Positions 43,545-54,457 of a stretch of 64,000 bases of DNA are shown in pieces. Location: positions 104,602,119-104,666,118 of the forward strand of contig OX578277.1 of the NCBI GenBank assembly GCA_951217055.1, written 5' to 3'. The position numbers were made by a program, and so were the translations under genes. The first letter of the stretch is position 1. Each line of letters begins with the position of its first letter. This DNA comes from Gerris lacustris (Eukaryota; Arthropoda; Insecta; Hemiptera; Gerridae). The notes below the pieces were generated by a model. It was not told the DNA's origin and made no database searches. It saw nothing but the letters and a program-made list of their open reading frames with translations.

Positions 43545-44644
43545 ATAGGGTGTCCCATAGAGAACGTAACTTTCAATAAACAGGTCAAGTGTGTGCTAGT
43601 CAGCACACAGCGAGGGTCCGTAGGCCACACTATATAGTGTTTAACTGTAAAGTGTATAAACAGTGTTTTCTAAAATGCTAAAAAGCTTACTTTGAACAAT
43701 TCTAAGGGTCTGATATTCTCAAAACACACTCTGATAAAGTATTTTTTGCCACTGAACCGGACTACAACCATATAAATATATCGAAAAAACTATAATTATA
43801 AAAAAACGTATTTTGTCAATAAAAAATAAAATAATATTTTTTTCGAAATTTCCAAAAAGTGGTATCTTTACTTTTGGTCGAAGAATGTTCAGGAATTTTT
43901 TCAGATATTTTGCACTTCACATAAACGAGATAGAAGGGGGGGGACACGTTTCACACCCACTTCAAACTTGCCTACGCTCGCCCTATCAAAGTTAAATCCA
44001 AGGAATTATATATTTTTGTAAACAGCTCGACGTACCTTTTCATAATGATACCCCCCTCACGGTGTCGAAAAAAAATAAAAAAAATTTAACCCTTAAGTTT
44101 TTGTACCTTGATTTTTAATAAAAAAAATATAAAATTTTAAGTCGCTATGTGTTTAAAATATGTGGGTAGGTACAAGACACATACATGCCAAATTTCAAAG
44201 TGATCGGACGAAAGGTGTAGCCGTGAGAGCACGCGAGAGGACGGACGGACAGACACACGCAGGAAAATATAAGTTTCCTTGGTTTTGCCTACGGACCCTA
44301 AAAAGTGAATAGACCAAATTTTAACGAAAGTGTACACATATTTATATATTCACAATATGTGACATCTCCGATTTTCATAATCAAAAACAATATTATGGCA
44401 CATGTAAGATAACAGGACCTTGCAAGCCACTCCTGGTGACCTCGGCGGAAGATATCTTGTCCTAGAAAAGCTATTTGTAAAACACAAGTTTTTAATGGAA
44501 GTGGTCCAATATCAGGTATTGTTTTTCATTATTAATCAGAGGTATTGCTTATTGTGAATATATAAATATATAATATGCATTTTCGTTAAAATTTTACTGG
44601 TTTATTAACATTTTAAAAGTTGCGTTCTTTATGGGACACCCTAT
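43545..44644. mobile_element. DNA transposon-like element with nested inverted repeat
   Basis: The outer ends tagggtgtcccatagagaac and the inverse of tagggtgtcccataaagaac are near-identical inverted repeats next to TA. Inside, a second inverted pair (agggtccgtagg at 43613, cctacggaccct at 44288) bounds a 687 bp unit. An opposite-strand copy of that inner unit, with some outer sequence, is at 51580-52306. The open frame at 44137-44337 is the familiar spurious one near cctacggaccct. No transposase is seen. Confidence 0.8.
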
Positions 44645-44924
44645 ATTTATCAAAACCCGTTTTAAGCATCTTCTAATATGAATTGACTTATAAGCAAAAT
44701 AATATATTTGTAAATATATTTGTAATATTTATATTTATTATTTTATATTTGTAGTATTATTATTTTTCATATTTGTCTTTCTGACAATTTGTTCTTGTTT
44801 TGAAGGCTTTGTTAGGATAGAATTATAACATAATAATCAAACTTGAGAATAAATAGTCATTTATAACAAATACATTGTATTATTTTAGTTCTAAATTAAA
44901 TATACAAAAATATCAATAACTTTC

Positions 44925-45120
44925 CAGGAGATAGTGTGCATAAAACTGACTAACATCAAGTTAGAATTTTGTGTATGAATTAATTTTTTTGGAATCCTCC
45001 AAGAATATTTGTTCGTCAAAGTTCGTCTGCGGGAGTTAATAACCTAACGATGTAGGAACTACTTGGTGGACTATTTTATAAATAACATGTAAGCTTTTCA
45101 TCACTTTGAACAAATATAAT
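44925..45120 (+). repeat. single arm of foldback element related to 14456-15019
   Basis: It begins ccaggagatagtgtgc and continues with actgactaacatcaag, agaattttgtgtatg and ttcgtctgcggga, matching the left arm of the 14456-15019 element. The right arm is missing. Confidence 0.65.
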
Positions 45121-45579
45121 AACAATTTATACTCTACGTGATGTTTTGCAAGAAAACCTAATCTTTTATCTTTGTGATAATAATAAAATATTTATCATGA
45201 TAGTATAATTGTCATATTTGGTTAAACATTCTTTAAATTACAGCTTTAGATACCAACTAACGTAATAAAAACGAAATGTGAGTTAGCACTGTTGAGCAAC
45301 ACCTTTATAAAATTAAATTTTTATGTTTATTATTTTACAACTTCAATGTTGAGGATCAAAAGTCAAAAGTGCAAATACAGGTTGCGCATTTAACGACGTT
45401 TCAGATAATAAAACTTACTTTTTCATGGTACAAACAATATATTATATTTAAGAATATTATATTGTTTCGAAACGTTGGTAAAAACACAATCCTCATTTTG
45501 AGATCTTCCCATATCGTCAATTTGAGCATAATTTACCATCGATAATTTTCAAATTGGTAGTTATCATTATTGCGGTAGT

Positions 45580-47345
45580 TAAATGCTAGACATCGCGTGG
45601 CTCTATCTCTGAAGCGAATATACAGTTATAAATATGTATTACACATTGAGAAAATAGATAATCATGATGAGTTGATGGTTAAAGAGTATGATTGTAGTAG
45701 AGAGTCTAGCAGTGAGGAAGCCACTCTCCAGTTTAGTGAGTTTAGTATTTCACTAACTACACATCTCCTTTTCAACTATATATTATAAAATGTATCACGT
45801 CACTACACAAAAACTTCTGCTTGTATCAATTTGAAATTTTGCATGCCCTTTTTAATTGTACTTAACCCTTAACTGCCCGAATTATTTTTTTGGGGAATTG
45901 TTTGGTTTTTTCTGGAGATTTTGTCTGTTAAGAGGTCCCTTAATATGTAAAAAATGTTTAAAAAAATTGAAAAAAATGCCTTACCCCAAATTTGGGCTGT
46001 TGCCATATGGCAACGCTAGGACATTAGCCCTACAGTTTTTTTTTTCAGTAAATGTTTTAATAATTTATTTTACAAAATGTATGTAAAATAAATTTTAGGT
46101 TAAAAAAGGACAAATAATAATAACAAAATACTAAATTTATTTAAAAGAACAAAATAGTAATTTTTTTTTTTTTTTCATTATTTGTATTATGTATCATGTT
46201 GTTTATCTGTAAAATTATGTAATTATTTCTTTATTTTTTGTTTTATGCATGTGTTTTTGTTATTACCTTTAAAAATATATATGTATTATTCAATTGTAAT
46301 AAAAAAAATATAGATATTATTATATTCATATTATTTTTAAAAGAATAGCCCAATCATATTTGTTACTAATTATACTTGTTCAACAAAAATAATTACAAGA
46401 TTTAGAGACTACCTAATTGAGAAATATTTAGAAAATAATCAATAAAAAATTAACTTTAGGCAAAAAAACATCAAAACTTTGTATATAAATATGACTAAAT
46501 AAAATTACGACTTAGAAAAAAACTGTAAGGCTAATGTCCTAGCGTTGCCATATGGCAACTTTCAAATTGACGCTCAATTTAGGGCAGAAAAATTTAATTT
46601 TGTGAAACTGCAATAATTTTATATTTTTAATCACTCTTTGTTCTAATAGTTTCATTACCAATAATAAAATTATTTAATTAATTAATTAATTTAAAAAATT
46701 AAAATTCTTTCCGTGTCACAAATTTGGAATAACCCATTTTTTAAACCTGTCTTGTCGCATACGTGTTGCACCAAACAAATAAATCTAATGATGAAAAATC
46801 AATTTAGTCCTTCTTTTGACATAATGCTAAAATTCAAAAAGTTCAATATTAACTTGGACATCTCCAGACAATAATAATGGGAGGGGGTTTTGCTGTTGCC
46901 ATATGGCAACGCTAGGTTATTAAGGGTTAAGATGATGTAGGTATATGTATTTTTATTAAAAGCGTTAGGTTAGATAAGCTATCCGTAAAAACGTTGTTTT
47001 CTCTACTTTAAACATGTAGGTCCACCTTAATTGTCTTAATGATCTTTATCACTTCATAGCGTTGTCACAGTTGGTTTTACTAAAAAAAAAGAAACATTTG
47101 TCTCATCGAATTGGTGGTGATAGGATCTTTTCCCGTCCAGAAATTCCAATTTTACATTTGATGCTCACGTTTACACGAGCATTGAGCGTGAAATTATAGA
47201 AGGATAACGCTATCCTATGAACTTAGCTTGAGCATTAGTAAAAATAAACAAAATTTCAACTAAATCGGTCAACTATTACTCAAGTTATCGTCGGACATGT
47301 AAACGTTAGTTACAGACAGACAGAAAGGATGCATATTTTGTTGAA
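45580..47345 (+). repeat. interspersed repeat family D copy split by a piggyBac-like element
   Basis: Before 45862 it has acatcgcgtggctctatc and caaaacttctgcttgtatc; after 46930 it resumes with gatgatgtaggtatatg, taaaaacgttgttttctc, tctcatcgaattggtgg and the gcattgagcg motif. An acagacagacag run closes it. The frame at 47269-47466 is spurious. Confidence 0.7.
45866..46926. mobile_element. piggyBac-like non-autonomous element
   Basis: The tetranucleotide TTAA is on both sides (45862-45865 and 46927-46930). The ends are CCCTTAACTGCCCG and, inverted, CCCTTAATAACCTAG. TTAA targeting plus a CCCT-type end is the piggyBac pattern. A motif ttgccatatggcaacgctag occurs near each end and once internally (46000, inverted near 46540, and 46896). 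No transposase was seen in its 1061 bp. Confidence 0.88.
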
Positions 47346-47579
47346 TGTAAGAAGCTTCAATAACATATAAACATAGCAATGAATTTGGTAAACTTGCACT
47401 GTGGCAGTCGACATGGAAAGTTTTATAAGTTCTTTTAGTTAACCAAATAGTGGCAGTGACTTTCACAGAGAAAGATTTTATTTGTCAAACCAAGGAACCG
47501 TTAAACCACTTAGTAAAGATTTGGCTGGGCCAGTAACAAAACCATATCCTTGTTTACTGTACAATTTACTTTTCCTTTT

Positions 47580-48200
47580 TTTTTTTTTTCTTTAGCAGAA
47601 CTTAACAAATATAAAGAAAAAGATATAAATACACTGTGACACTGCGTTTTCTAGTCTTGTAACAAGAATCATGGAGATAACAATTCCAGTTTTATTTTCA
47701 TAGTATTTGTTGCATCCAAGAGTGTTCTTTTACTGATTATTTTACGTCCTGATCAACACATCATTAGGTTATTAATCCGGTCACTTTACCTAATGGAAAC
47801 ATGTCACGTCTCTGGGATTCGAACTCATAAAATATGTCAATACTTTGATAAAGATATAAAGGATTCGGGGGATCCGAACACTTTACTCATCGACTTTATG
47901 GGATCATCAATGTGAAATATGTAAACATGAAATTTACGGTAGTGACCGGATCTCCCGAATCCCTTTTAAAGTTTTACTCATCTACTTGATGATCATCAAT
48001 GTGAAATATGTAAATATGTCAGTATCTTGATAAAGATTTAAGGGATTCGGAGGATCCGGTCACTTTACTCATCGACTAGATGTGATCATCAATATCAATG
48101 TGAAACATGTCACCTCTCTGGGATTCGATCTCACCAGACCACCAGATCTTCAGACGTTTCTACTCTTTATTGGACCTAGAGGGTTTCCTTATTCCTACAG
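47580..48200. repeat. degenerate tandem repeat related to 36715-37310
   Basis: Units with cttgataaagattt, gggattcggaggatcc, cactttactcatcgact and gatcatcaatgtgaaa recur about 180 bases apart (47836 and 48016), with a shuffled middle unit. cctgatcaacacatcat at 47748 links it to the dimeric array at 36715-37310. It lies about 300 bases from the donor of exon 48512-48712. Confidence 0.65.
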
Positions 48201-48511
48201 TTTAGGAAAAGAGGAAGAAAGACAAATCACTTCGGGAGATTTCTAATTGATTCCTTATCCTTACTTATTGGCTAAATTGATTCCCAACCTAAAAAAGGTC
48301 AGGTATTAGTTAATTCCCGGATTAGTTTACTTATTCATGATGACTAATGAAACAATACATGACCATTTTATAGTCAGGAATCAATTAAACTGACCCTCGA
48401 CGTTAATCCACGGAATCAGCTCAAATTCAGTCATCACATCGGCGTTGGGAACAAAATAATCCTATACAATATTTACAAACATCTTTTATGCATAGCAAAT
48501 CGTAGCATTAC

Positions 48512-48712
48512 CATAAGACTTGCAGTGGAGCTGAGGACAACATTGATTTGACTTCTGAAATCGAACACATCCTGGAGGCGGTGGATCTGGAAGTGGATGA
48601 CACGATTTCAGTCTACAGACCACAGTACCTCTGATGCAGCGACACTGTAAGCATGGCTCACTTGTTTCTACCCAACTTCCAGAGTCGTACAGCTTGCCCC
48701 TATAATCACATC
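48512..48712 (-). CDS. VWC-domain gene, exon 1 seen (first VWC domain)
   Basis: The exon has 67 codons, with phase 1 at both ends. The acceptor is ttctgttacag and the donor gtaatg follows TCTTATG. The peptide runs GCDYRGKLYDSGSWVETSE, PCLQCRCIRGTVVCRLKSC, a proline-rich LPDPPPPGC, then NQCCPQLHCKSY. It has all ten VWC cysteines. An in-frame extension past the donor is open for a few codons to a stop, so the exact 3' boundary depends on phase agreement with 35861-35935, which is exact. The acceptor shows that more 5' exons must lie upstream, probably beyond the right edge. Confidence 0.93.
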
Positions 48713-48809
48713 CTGTAACAGAACAAAAATATGATTTGACAAAATATAACTTTATATTGGTAAACACTCAGTAAAACATGGCATCACCACTCATGACGCA
48801 AGATCCATC

Positions 48810-49700
48810 AATTTTAAATCAACAGTTTCAAATTGGTTGAAGAATAGTGGAGCAGATATCATTAGTCATCAAACTAGATCCACAAACTTCAAACCAACAG
48901 TTTGAAATAGGGTAACACATACTAGAGCAGGCTACATTACTTATCACACTAGATCCATAAACTTCAAACCAACAGTTTGAAATAGGGTAACACATACTAG
49001 AGCAGGCTACATTACTCTTCAAACTAGATACATAAACTTCAAACCAACAGTTTGAAATAGGATAACACATAGTAGAGCAGATAACATTACTCATCAAACT
49101 AGATCCATAAACTTCAAACCAACAGTTTGAAATAGGATAACACATAGTAGAGCAGGCTACATTAGGTACTCATCGAACAAGATCCATAATCTTCAAACCA
49201 ACAGTTTGAAATAGGGTAACACATACTAGAGCAGGCTACATTACTCTTCAAACTAGATCCATAAACTTCAAACCAACAGTTTGAAATAGGATAACACATA
49301 GTAGAGCAGATAACATTACTCATCAAACTAGATCCATAAACTTCAAACCAACAGTTTGAAATAGGATAACACATAGTAGAGCAGGCTACATTACTCTTAA
49401 AACTAGATCCATAAACTTCAAACCAACAGTTTGAAATAGGATAACACATAGTAGAGCAGATAACATTACTCATCAAACTAGATCCATAAACTTCAAACCA
49501 ACAGCTTGAAATAGGATAACACATAATAGAGCAGATAACATTACCAATCGCACTAGATCCATAAACTTCAAGTCAATAGAGAAATGGTAGATCCATAAAC
49601 TTAAAACCAACAGTTTGAAATAGGATGACACATATAGTAGAGCAGATAACATTGCCCATCGCAATAGATCCATAAACTTCAAGTCAACAGAGAAATGGAA
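48810..49700. repeat. 75 bp minisatellite with long open frames
   Basis: About twelve units of 75 bases share caaaccaacagtttgaaat, aacacatagtagagcag and actagatccataaactt. Two variants recur: gataacattactcatc and ggctacattactcttc. Since 75 is divisible by three, any stop-free frame stays open, which yields the 105- and 120-residue minus-strand frames with a 25-residue CYPISNCWFEVYGSS repeat. I see no splice or codon evidence for expression. It lies in the intron immediately upstream of exon 48512-48712. Confidence 0.95.
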
Positions 49701-50098
49701 GTAAAACATAGGAAATCCAGTTATCATAAGTCACTGAACACAAGAATAAAACCCACATGGTTCAATTGTGTGACTCTCATTGGTTCACTCAACAGGGTCA
49801 CTAGTGCTTTCACATGTTAAGCTGCCTAACCGTGTGAGAAATGTTGTTTCGTGTGATGATTCAAAGGTTTCGGAATATTAAATGTTTGGCTAAAAATAAT
49901 AGCGACAAAAAATATACATTTAAACAGAAAAAATTGTTTAAGGATGCAGTTAAGTGCATTTTATTTATTTTTTTTCCTTTTCTTAACCGTTGATGAGGGG
50001 GTGGGGGATTTAATTCCAAATCACTGAACTGCATTTAATGCTCGATAGCTCATTTTTCTCTTGCAACTAAGACACTTATTATGAAAAAATATACCCAA

Positions 50099-50100
<2 letters not shown>

Positions 50101-50157
<57 letters not shown>
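50101..50157. repeat. TA microsatellite
   Basis: A nearly uninterrupted run of about 27 TA dinucleotides. Confidence 0.97.
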
Positions 50158-50159
<2 letters not shown>

Positions 50160-50629
50160 GTATACCTTAACTTCCCCTAGATGGATATAATTAAACATTA
50201 TAATAAACTAGATTTTCTTTTTTTTTTAAACAAGGTATCTAGGCCGTATTATTTATGCAAGCAGAATATAAGAAATTAATTTTATTTATAAAGGACAAAA
50301 ATATTTAAATGTACCTCACCACTCACCTCCACGCATGAAATCAATTTAATTTTAATACATATATATATTATTGCAGCTTTTGGCAACACTGACTTGTCCA
50401 GTTAATGAGCTAGAAGGAATTCTATAGAAAGAATTCTTCCTCGTCTATTAATTTGGAATATGAATGCTGGCAAATAAAGACATGCAGATATTGGATGTTT
50501 ATATTTTTCTTTGATTTCAAGGTTCATTTAATTCATTTAGAGATTTAGGAACCGAGACATTGTAATTCAGACACTTTTGTCTACTAAATTCATTTTTAGA
50601 TGAAGAATAGAAAACCTTTAGGATTTCTA

Positions 50630-51330
50630 ATTTGTTTTTCTCTTAAAACAAGCATGTACCTTAAGAGAAATGTAATTAAGAGAAATACAATGTACATGTT
50701 TATATTAAAAAAACAATAATAGAAACATGTACATTGCATTTCTCTTCATACAAGCATGTACTTTGTATTATAAAAGAAGCTTGTTTCTTTTTTCTTAATT
50801 CAAGCATGTACCTTATAATAGAAGCATGTACATTGCATTTCTCTTCATACAAGCATGTACTTTGTATTATAAAAGAAGCTTGTTTGTTTTTCTCTTAATT
50901 TAAGCATGTACCTTGTTTCTTAATTGAAGCATGTACATTGTATTTCTCTTAATACAAGCATGTACTTTGTATTATAAAAGAAGCTTGTTTGTTTTTCTCT
51001 TAATGTAAGCATATACCTTGTTTCTTAATTGAAGCATGTACATTGTATTTCTCTTAATACAAGCATGTACTTTGTATTATAAAAGCTTGTTTGTTTTTCT
51101 CTTAATTTAAGCATGTACCTTGTTTCTTAATAGAAGCATGTGCATTATATTTCTCTTAATATAAGCAGGTGCTTTGTTTTTTTTAATATAAGTATGTACT
51201 TTGTATTCTCTTAATACAATCATGTACTTTGTTTCTTAACAGAAGCATGTTTGCTTTACTCTTAATGCAAGAATGTACTTGTTTCTTAATGTACTTAGCT
51301 TATACTTTGTTTTTCTTTAAATATAAGCAT
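50630..51330. repeat. minisatellite, about 105 bp period
   Basis: Units contain caagcatgtactttgtatta, taaaagaagcttgttt, ctcttaatttaagcatg and a ttgcatttctctt segment; the first landmark recurs near 50751, 50851, 50955 and 51060. The right side degenerates and is interrupted by the hAT-like element at 51338-51539 and then by 51580-52306. Confidence 0.85.
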
Positions 51331-51337
51331 GTACTTT

Positions 51338-51539
51338 CAGTGGTGTAGCTATGGCATTGGGGTCCCCCTGAAGAAAATTTTGGGGGCCCCATGCCAAACA
51401 AAATTGATGAGCAAAAAAAAATAAAACCTCCTGCGTTTAGAACTGGGGGTTTCCCCTCCTCGTTGATTTGGGGGCCCCCTGTTGGTGGGGGCCCTCCTGC
51501 AATGCGGGCCGCCCGTGTGGGTCCATAGTTACGATACTG
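51338..51539. mobile_element. 202 bp hAT-like MITE
   Basis: The ends CAGTGGTGTAGCTATGG and the inverse of CAGTATCGTAACTATGG are flanked by a perfect duplication, TGTACTTT (51330-51337 and 51540-51547). The interior is rich in ggggcccc-like strings and does not encode a protein. It inserted into a degenerate unit of the 105 bp minisatellite. Confidence 0.9.
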
Positions 51540-51579
51540 TGTACTTTGTTTCTTAATGCAAGCATATACTTTGGTTTTT

Positions 51580-52306
51580 AGGGTCCGTAGGCAAAACCAA
51601 GGACCCTTATATTTTCCTGCGTGTGTCTGTCCGTCCGTCCTGTCGCATGCTCTCACGGCTACACCTTTCATCCGATCAATTTGAAATTTGGCATGTATGT
51701 GTCTTGTACCTGCCCACATATTTTAAAAATATAGCGACTTAAAAAAAATATTTTTAAAAGAAATTAGGGTAAAAAAACTTAAGGGTTAAATTTTTTTTTT
51801 TTTTTTTTCGACACCGTGAGGGGTATCATATGAAAGGGTACGTGGAGCTGATTACAAAAATATATAATTCTTTGATTATAATTTAGATAGGGCGAGCGTA
51901 GGCAAGTTTGAAGTGGGTGTGAAACGTGTCCCCCCCCCTTCTATCTCGCATATGTGAAGTGCAAAAAATCTGAAAAAATTCCTGAACATTCTTCGACCAA
52001 AAGAAAAGATACAACTTTTTGGAAATTTCGAAAAATATATTATTTAATTTTTTATTAACAAAATACGTTTTTTTATAACTATGGTCTTTTCGATGTATTT
52101 ATATGGTTGTAGTCCGGTTCAGTGGCAAAAAAAATACTTTATCAGAAGTTTGTTTATGTGTTTTGAGAATATCAGACCCATAGGATAGTTCAAAGTAAGC
52201 TTTTTAGCATTTTAAAAAACACCATCAATAGGGTACTACTTAAACTATACAGGGTTTCCTACGGACCCTCCCTGTGTGCTGACTAGCACACACTTGACCT
52301 GTTTAT
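51580..52306 (-). mobile_element. inverted copy of the 43613-44299 element
   Basis: It begins agggtccgtaggcaaaacc and ends cctacggaccctcc, with the rest matching 43575-44299 in reverse complement, including gtgtgaaacgtgtcccccc, ggtatcatatgaaagg and, beyond the inner end, tgctgactagcacacacttg. Because homology continues outside the agggtccgtagg end, the mobile unit probably includes that sequence. The frame at 51300-51719 is not a gene. Confidence 0.75.
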
Positions 52307-52309
52307 TAA

Positions 52310-53190
52310 TTAGTAAAATCTTATTTCATTTCCTTTATTTCTCTCTCGTTTTCCAAAATCTCCCTAATGTTCTTCTGTGGATTGGGTCATATTGTTAAAC
52401 AATCTATATTGAAAGTTTGCTATTGTTTGAGCTGAATAAAATAAAACAATGTATCTTTATCATGCACTGTTTTGAGTTTTGAAGATAGATGAGAAAATTT
52501 AGGAGTCTATTCAGTACTACTTTATTTTTAATCGAATATATATAATTTGAAAATTCGATTTTTAAAAAGACTAATCAATTAAAATTACACGAAGGATAAT
52601 TAAAATTTAAATCGACGATTAAATCAATACTGATTTATTAGAAATTTAAATTTACAGGAGGTGTAAACGAATTGCTTAACTATAAACAGAGATAGCGATA
52701 AAGAAAACTGGTTCACGCATTCGAAAGTGATTTGGATACATTTCGGTGGTGACATGGCATCAACCTGAATATCCATCTTCTTCCTTCAAGAGGTCAGTAA
52801 AAGTTGTTTCCGAACAACGTTTTTTTTATTTTATTTTTTTTTAAACGTAGAGAAGCGGTGTGTATATTATTAAAAGGATTGCTGTAAGCGCCCCAGGCAG
52901 GACCTCTTATGTCCCAAGCATTGCTAACTACTTCGGACTTTGCGTGACACCGTCTCACTAGTTTTAGTTTCAAATAAAAATTATTTACTCCGTTCTTCTT
53001 TGATCCTTTTATATTAACTCCATTCCAAAGTTTGTCACCATGATGTCAACTTGTTCGTCAAGTACAAGTTCATTATACCGAGTGGGATACTTTTAGAGAA
53101 AATTAAGTGTTTCAATGACGTCATAAATGTGTCACGTTTATGAAAGAAGTTGCAGAAAAGATACTTCAAAGTATTTAATATTTCAACTTT
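52310..53190. other. no recognised gene
   Basis: AT-rich sequence with no recognised exon, transposon end or array. Upstream exons of the VWC gene were looked for here and not found. Confidence 0.45.
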
Positions 53191-53510
53191 TTTTGTTTCC
53201 GAGCTTACCAAAGGTAACTGAAGCAATGTCATCGTTCCGAAGAGGAAATTTTAAGACAGAAATCCGTTTCAGACATCACGGAACATTTTTGTCTATCAGT
53301 CTATCTGTCTGCTGATCTATCACTCAATTTTTGTGAACCCCCATATCTTAAAAAAGTCCAGTCATGCACCATGACTTAATGAGCGAATTTTTCAAGAAAT
53401 CTGCGTATTATTGGCTTATGATAATATAGGAAAATTTATAATTATGACTAGAGAGGTTGGTAGAAAGTTACACAACAATATTGTCACCACAATTTTTATT
53501 ACACATAAAC

Positions 53511-53556
53511 TCACAAACGCGTTTCGACAAATAACATCATCTTCAGTGTGTGTTAA
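53511..53556 (-). ncRNA. candidate hammerhead-like motif in Penelope arm
   Basis: Read on the minus strand: a CACA/TGTG stem I, CTGAAGA, an extra T, a GATG/TGTC stem II with a ttatt loop, GAAA, a minimal stem III AC/GT closed by GC, and then T before stem I. This is the order of a type I hammerhead with CUGANGA and GAAA core elements. The extra T and short, wobble-containing stems weaken it. Penelope-like elements are known to carry hammerheads; activity here is inference. Confidence 0.4.
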
Positions 53557-53811
53557 CTTAGTAAGGGTTAATTCTGTACTAAGCTAACTATTTTACAAAC
53601 ATGTATTATAAACTAACAGTACAAGGTGGGGGTAGACTAGGGTCATGTGGGTAGAGGGATTACTACGAAAGGAACGAGGTAAGGGATATGGAGTTGAGAT
53701 CTAAGTCGGACAAACAATTAAAGGTAAAAGGTTCAGGTAACATTTGGTTTTTCAACTGCTAAAATAATACTTCCTTATATGCTATGACTAAAATATCTTA
53801 CAACTACTACA

Positions 53812-54354
53812 TTATTTAAAAAATATATTTTTTATAGGTTTTACAAGAGCAGAGTTGTTAAGATTTGATTTTTCATTAAAACATGCTATACTTGTGTCTT
53901 GGATAGCTCTTTGAATTTCTAAGTTTTCTAAGAGGTCCAATTTCTTATTTTTTTGGCACGAGTGAAGAAGTTCATAATTATTAACATCAAATATATGATC
54001 GGTTTCTAGAACATGGTTGGCAAAGCTAGATACGTTAACATGTTTTTGGTGTCTGTCATTTGATATTTTCTGCCATGATTTATAGTGCTCTGCAATGCGT
54101 GTACCTATTTTCCTACCGGATTGTCCTACGTATACACCTTTACAGGTCGCGCATATCAGTTTGTAGACTCCACATTTATCTTTAGTTTTGATAGGTTGTT
54201 TGACTGTGCCGAGAATGGTGCCTAGTTGTGTGTACGGTTTGTAACTGACTCTAAGTTCGTTTTTATTTTGTAAAATTTGTCCTGTTCTAATGGTTCTAAG
54301 TTGGTAATTATATTTATTGCTAATTTTTCTTGTACTGTTTTTTGTACTGTTAGT
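53812..54354 (-). pseudogene. GIY-YIG endonuclease domain of Penelope-like element
   Basis: A 180-codon stop-free frame runs to the TAA at 53812-53814. It reads NSTKNSTRKISNKYNYQL, then VSYKPYTQLGTILGTVKQP, KDKCGVYKLICATCKGVYVG, QSGRKIGTRIAEHYKSW, SSFANHVLETDHIFD and LLENLEIQRAI. GVYxLxCxTC and YVGQSGR, with an R in RIAEH and a late conserved E, are the GIY-YIG pattern of canonical Penelope elements. There is no start codon near the open end, and the reverse transcriptase is missing, so it is a 5'-truncated copy, though this domain is intact. Confidence 0.9.
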
Positions 54355-54410
54355 TTATAATACATGTTTGTAAAATAGTTAGCTTAGTACAGAATTAACC
54401 CTTACTAAGT

Positions 54411-54457
54411 TAACACACACTGAAGATGATGTTATTTGTCGAAACGCGTTTGTGAGT
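54411..54457 (+). ncRNA. candidate hammerhead-like motif, inverted second copy
   Basis: The right arm has the same motif as 53511-53556 on the plus strand (cacacactgaagat, then gttatttgtcgaaacgcg). It is antisense to the element's ORF. The same strengths and defects apply. Confidence 0.35.

Noticed and set aside
44137..44337. Conserved open frame near cctacggaccct
   Set aside because: It recurs in the inverted copy at 51580-52306 with altered frame, and has no protein match that I recognise.
48828..49524. Two long repetitive open frames on the minus strand
   Set aside because: They follow exactly from a 75 bp period that keeps any stop-free frame open; no splice sites or protein family support them.
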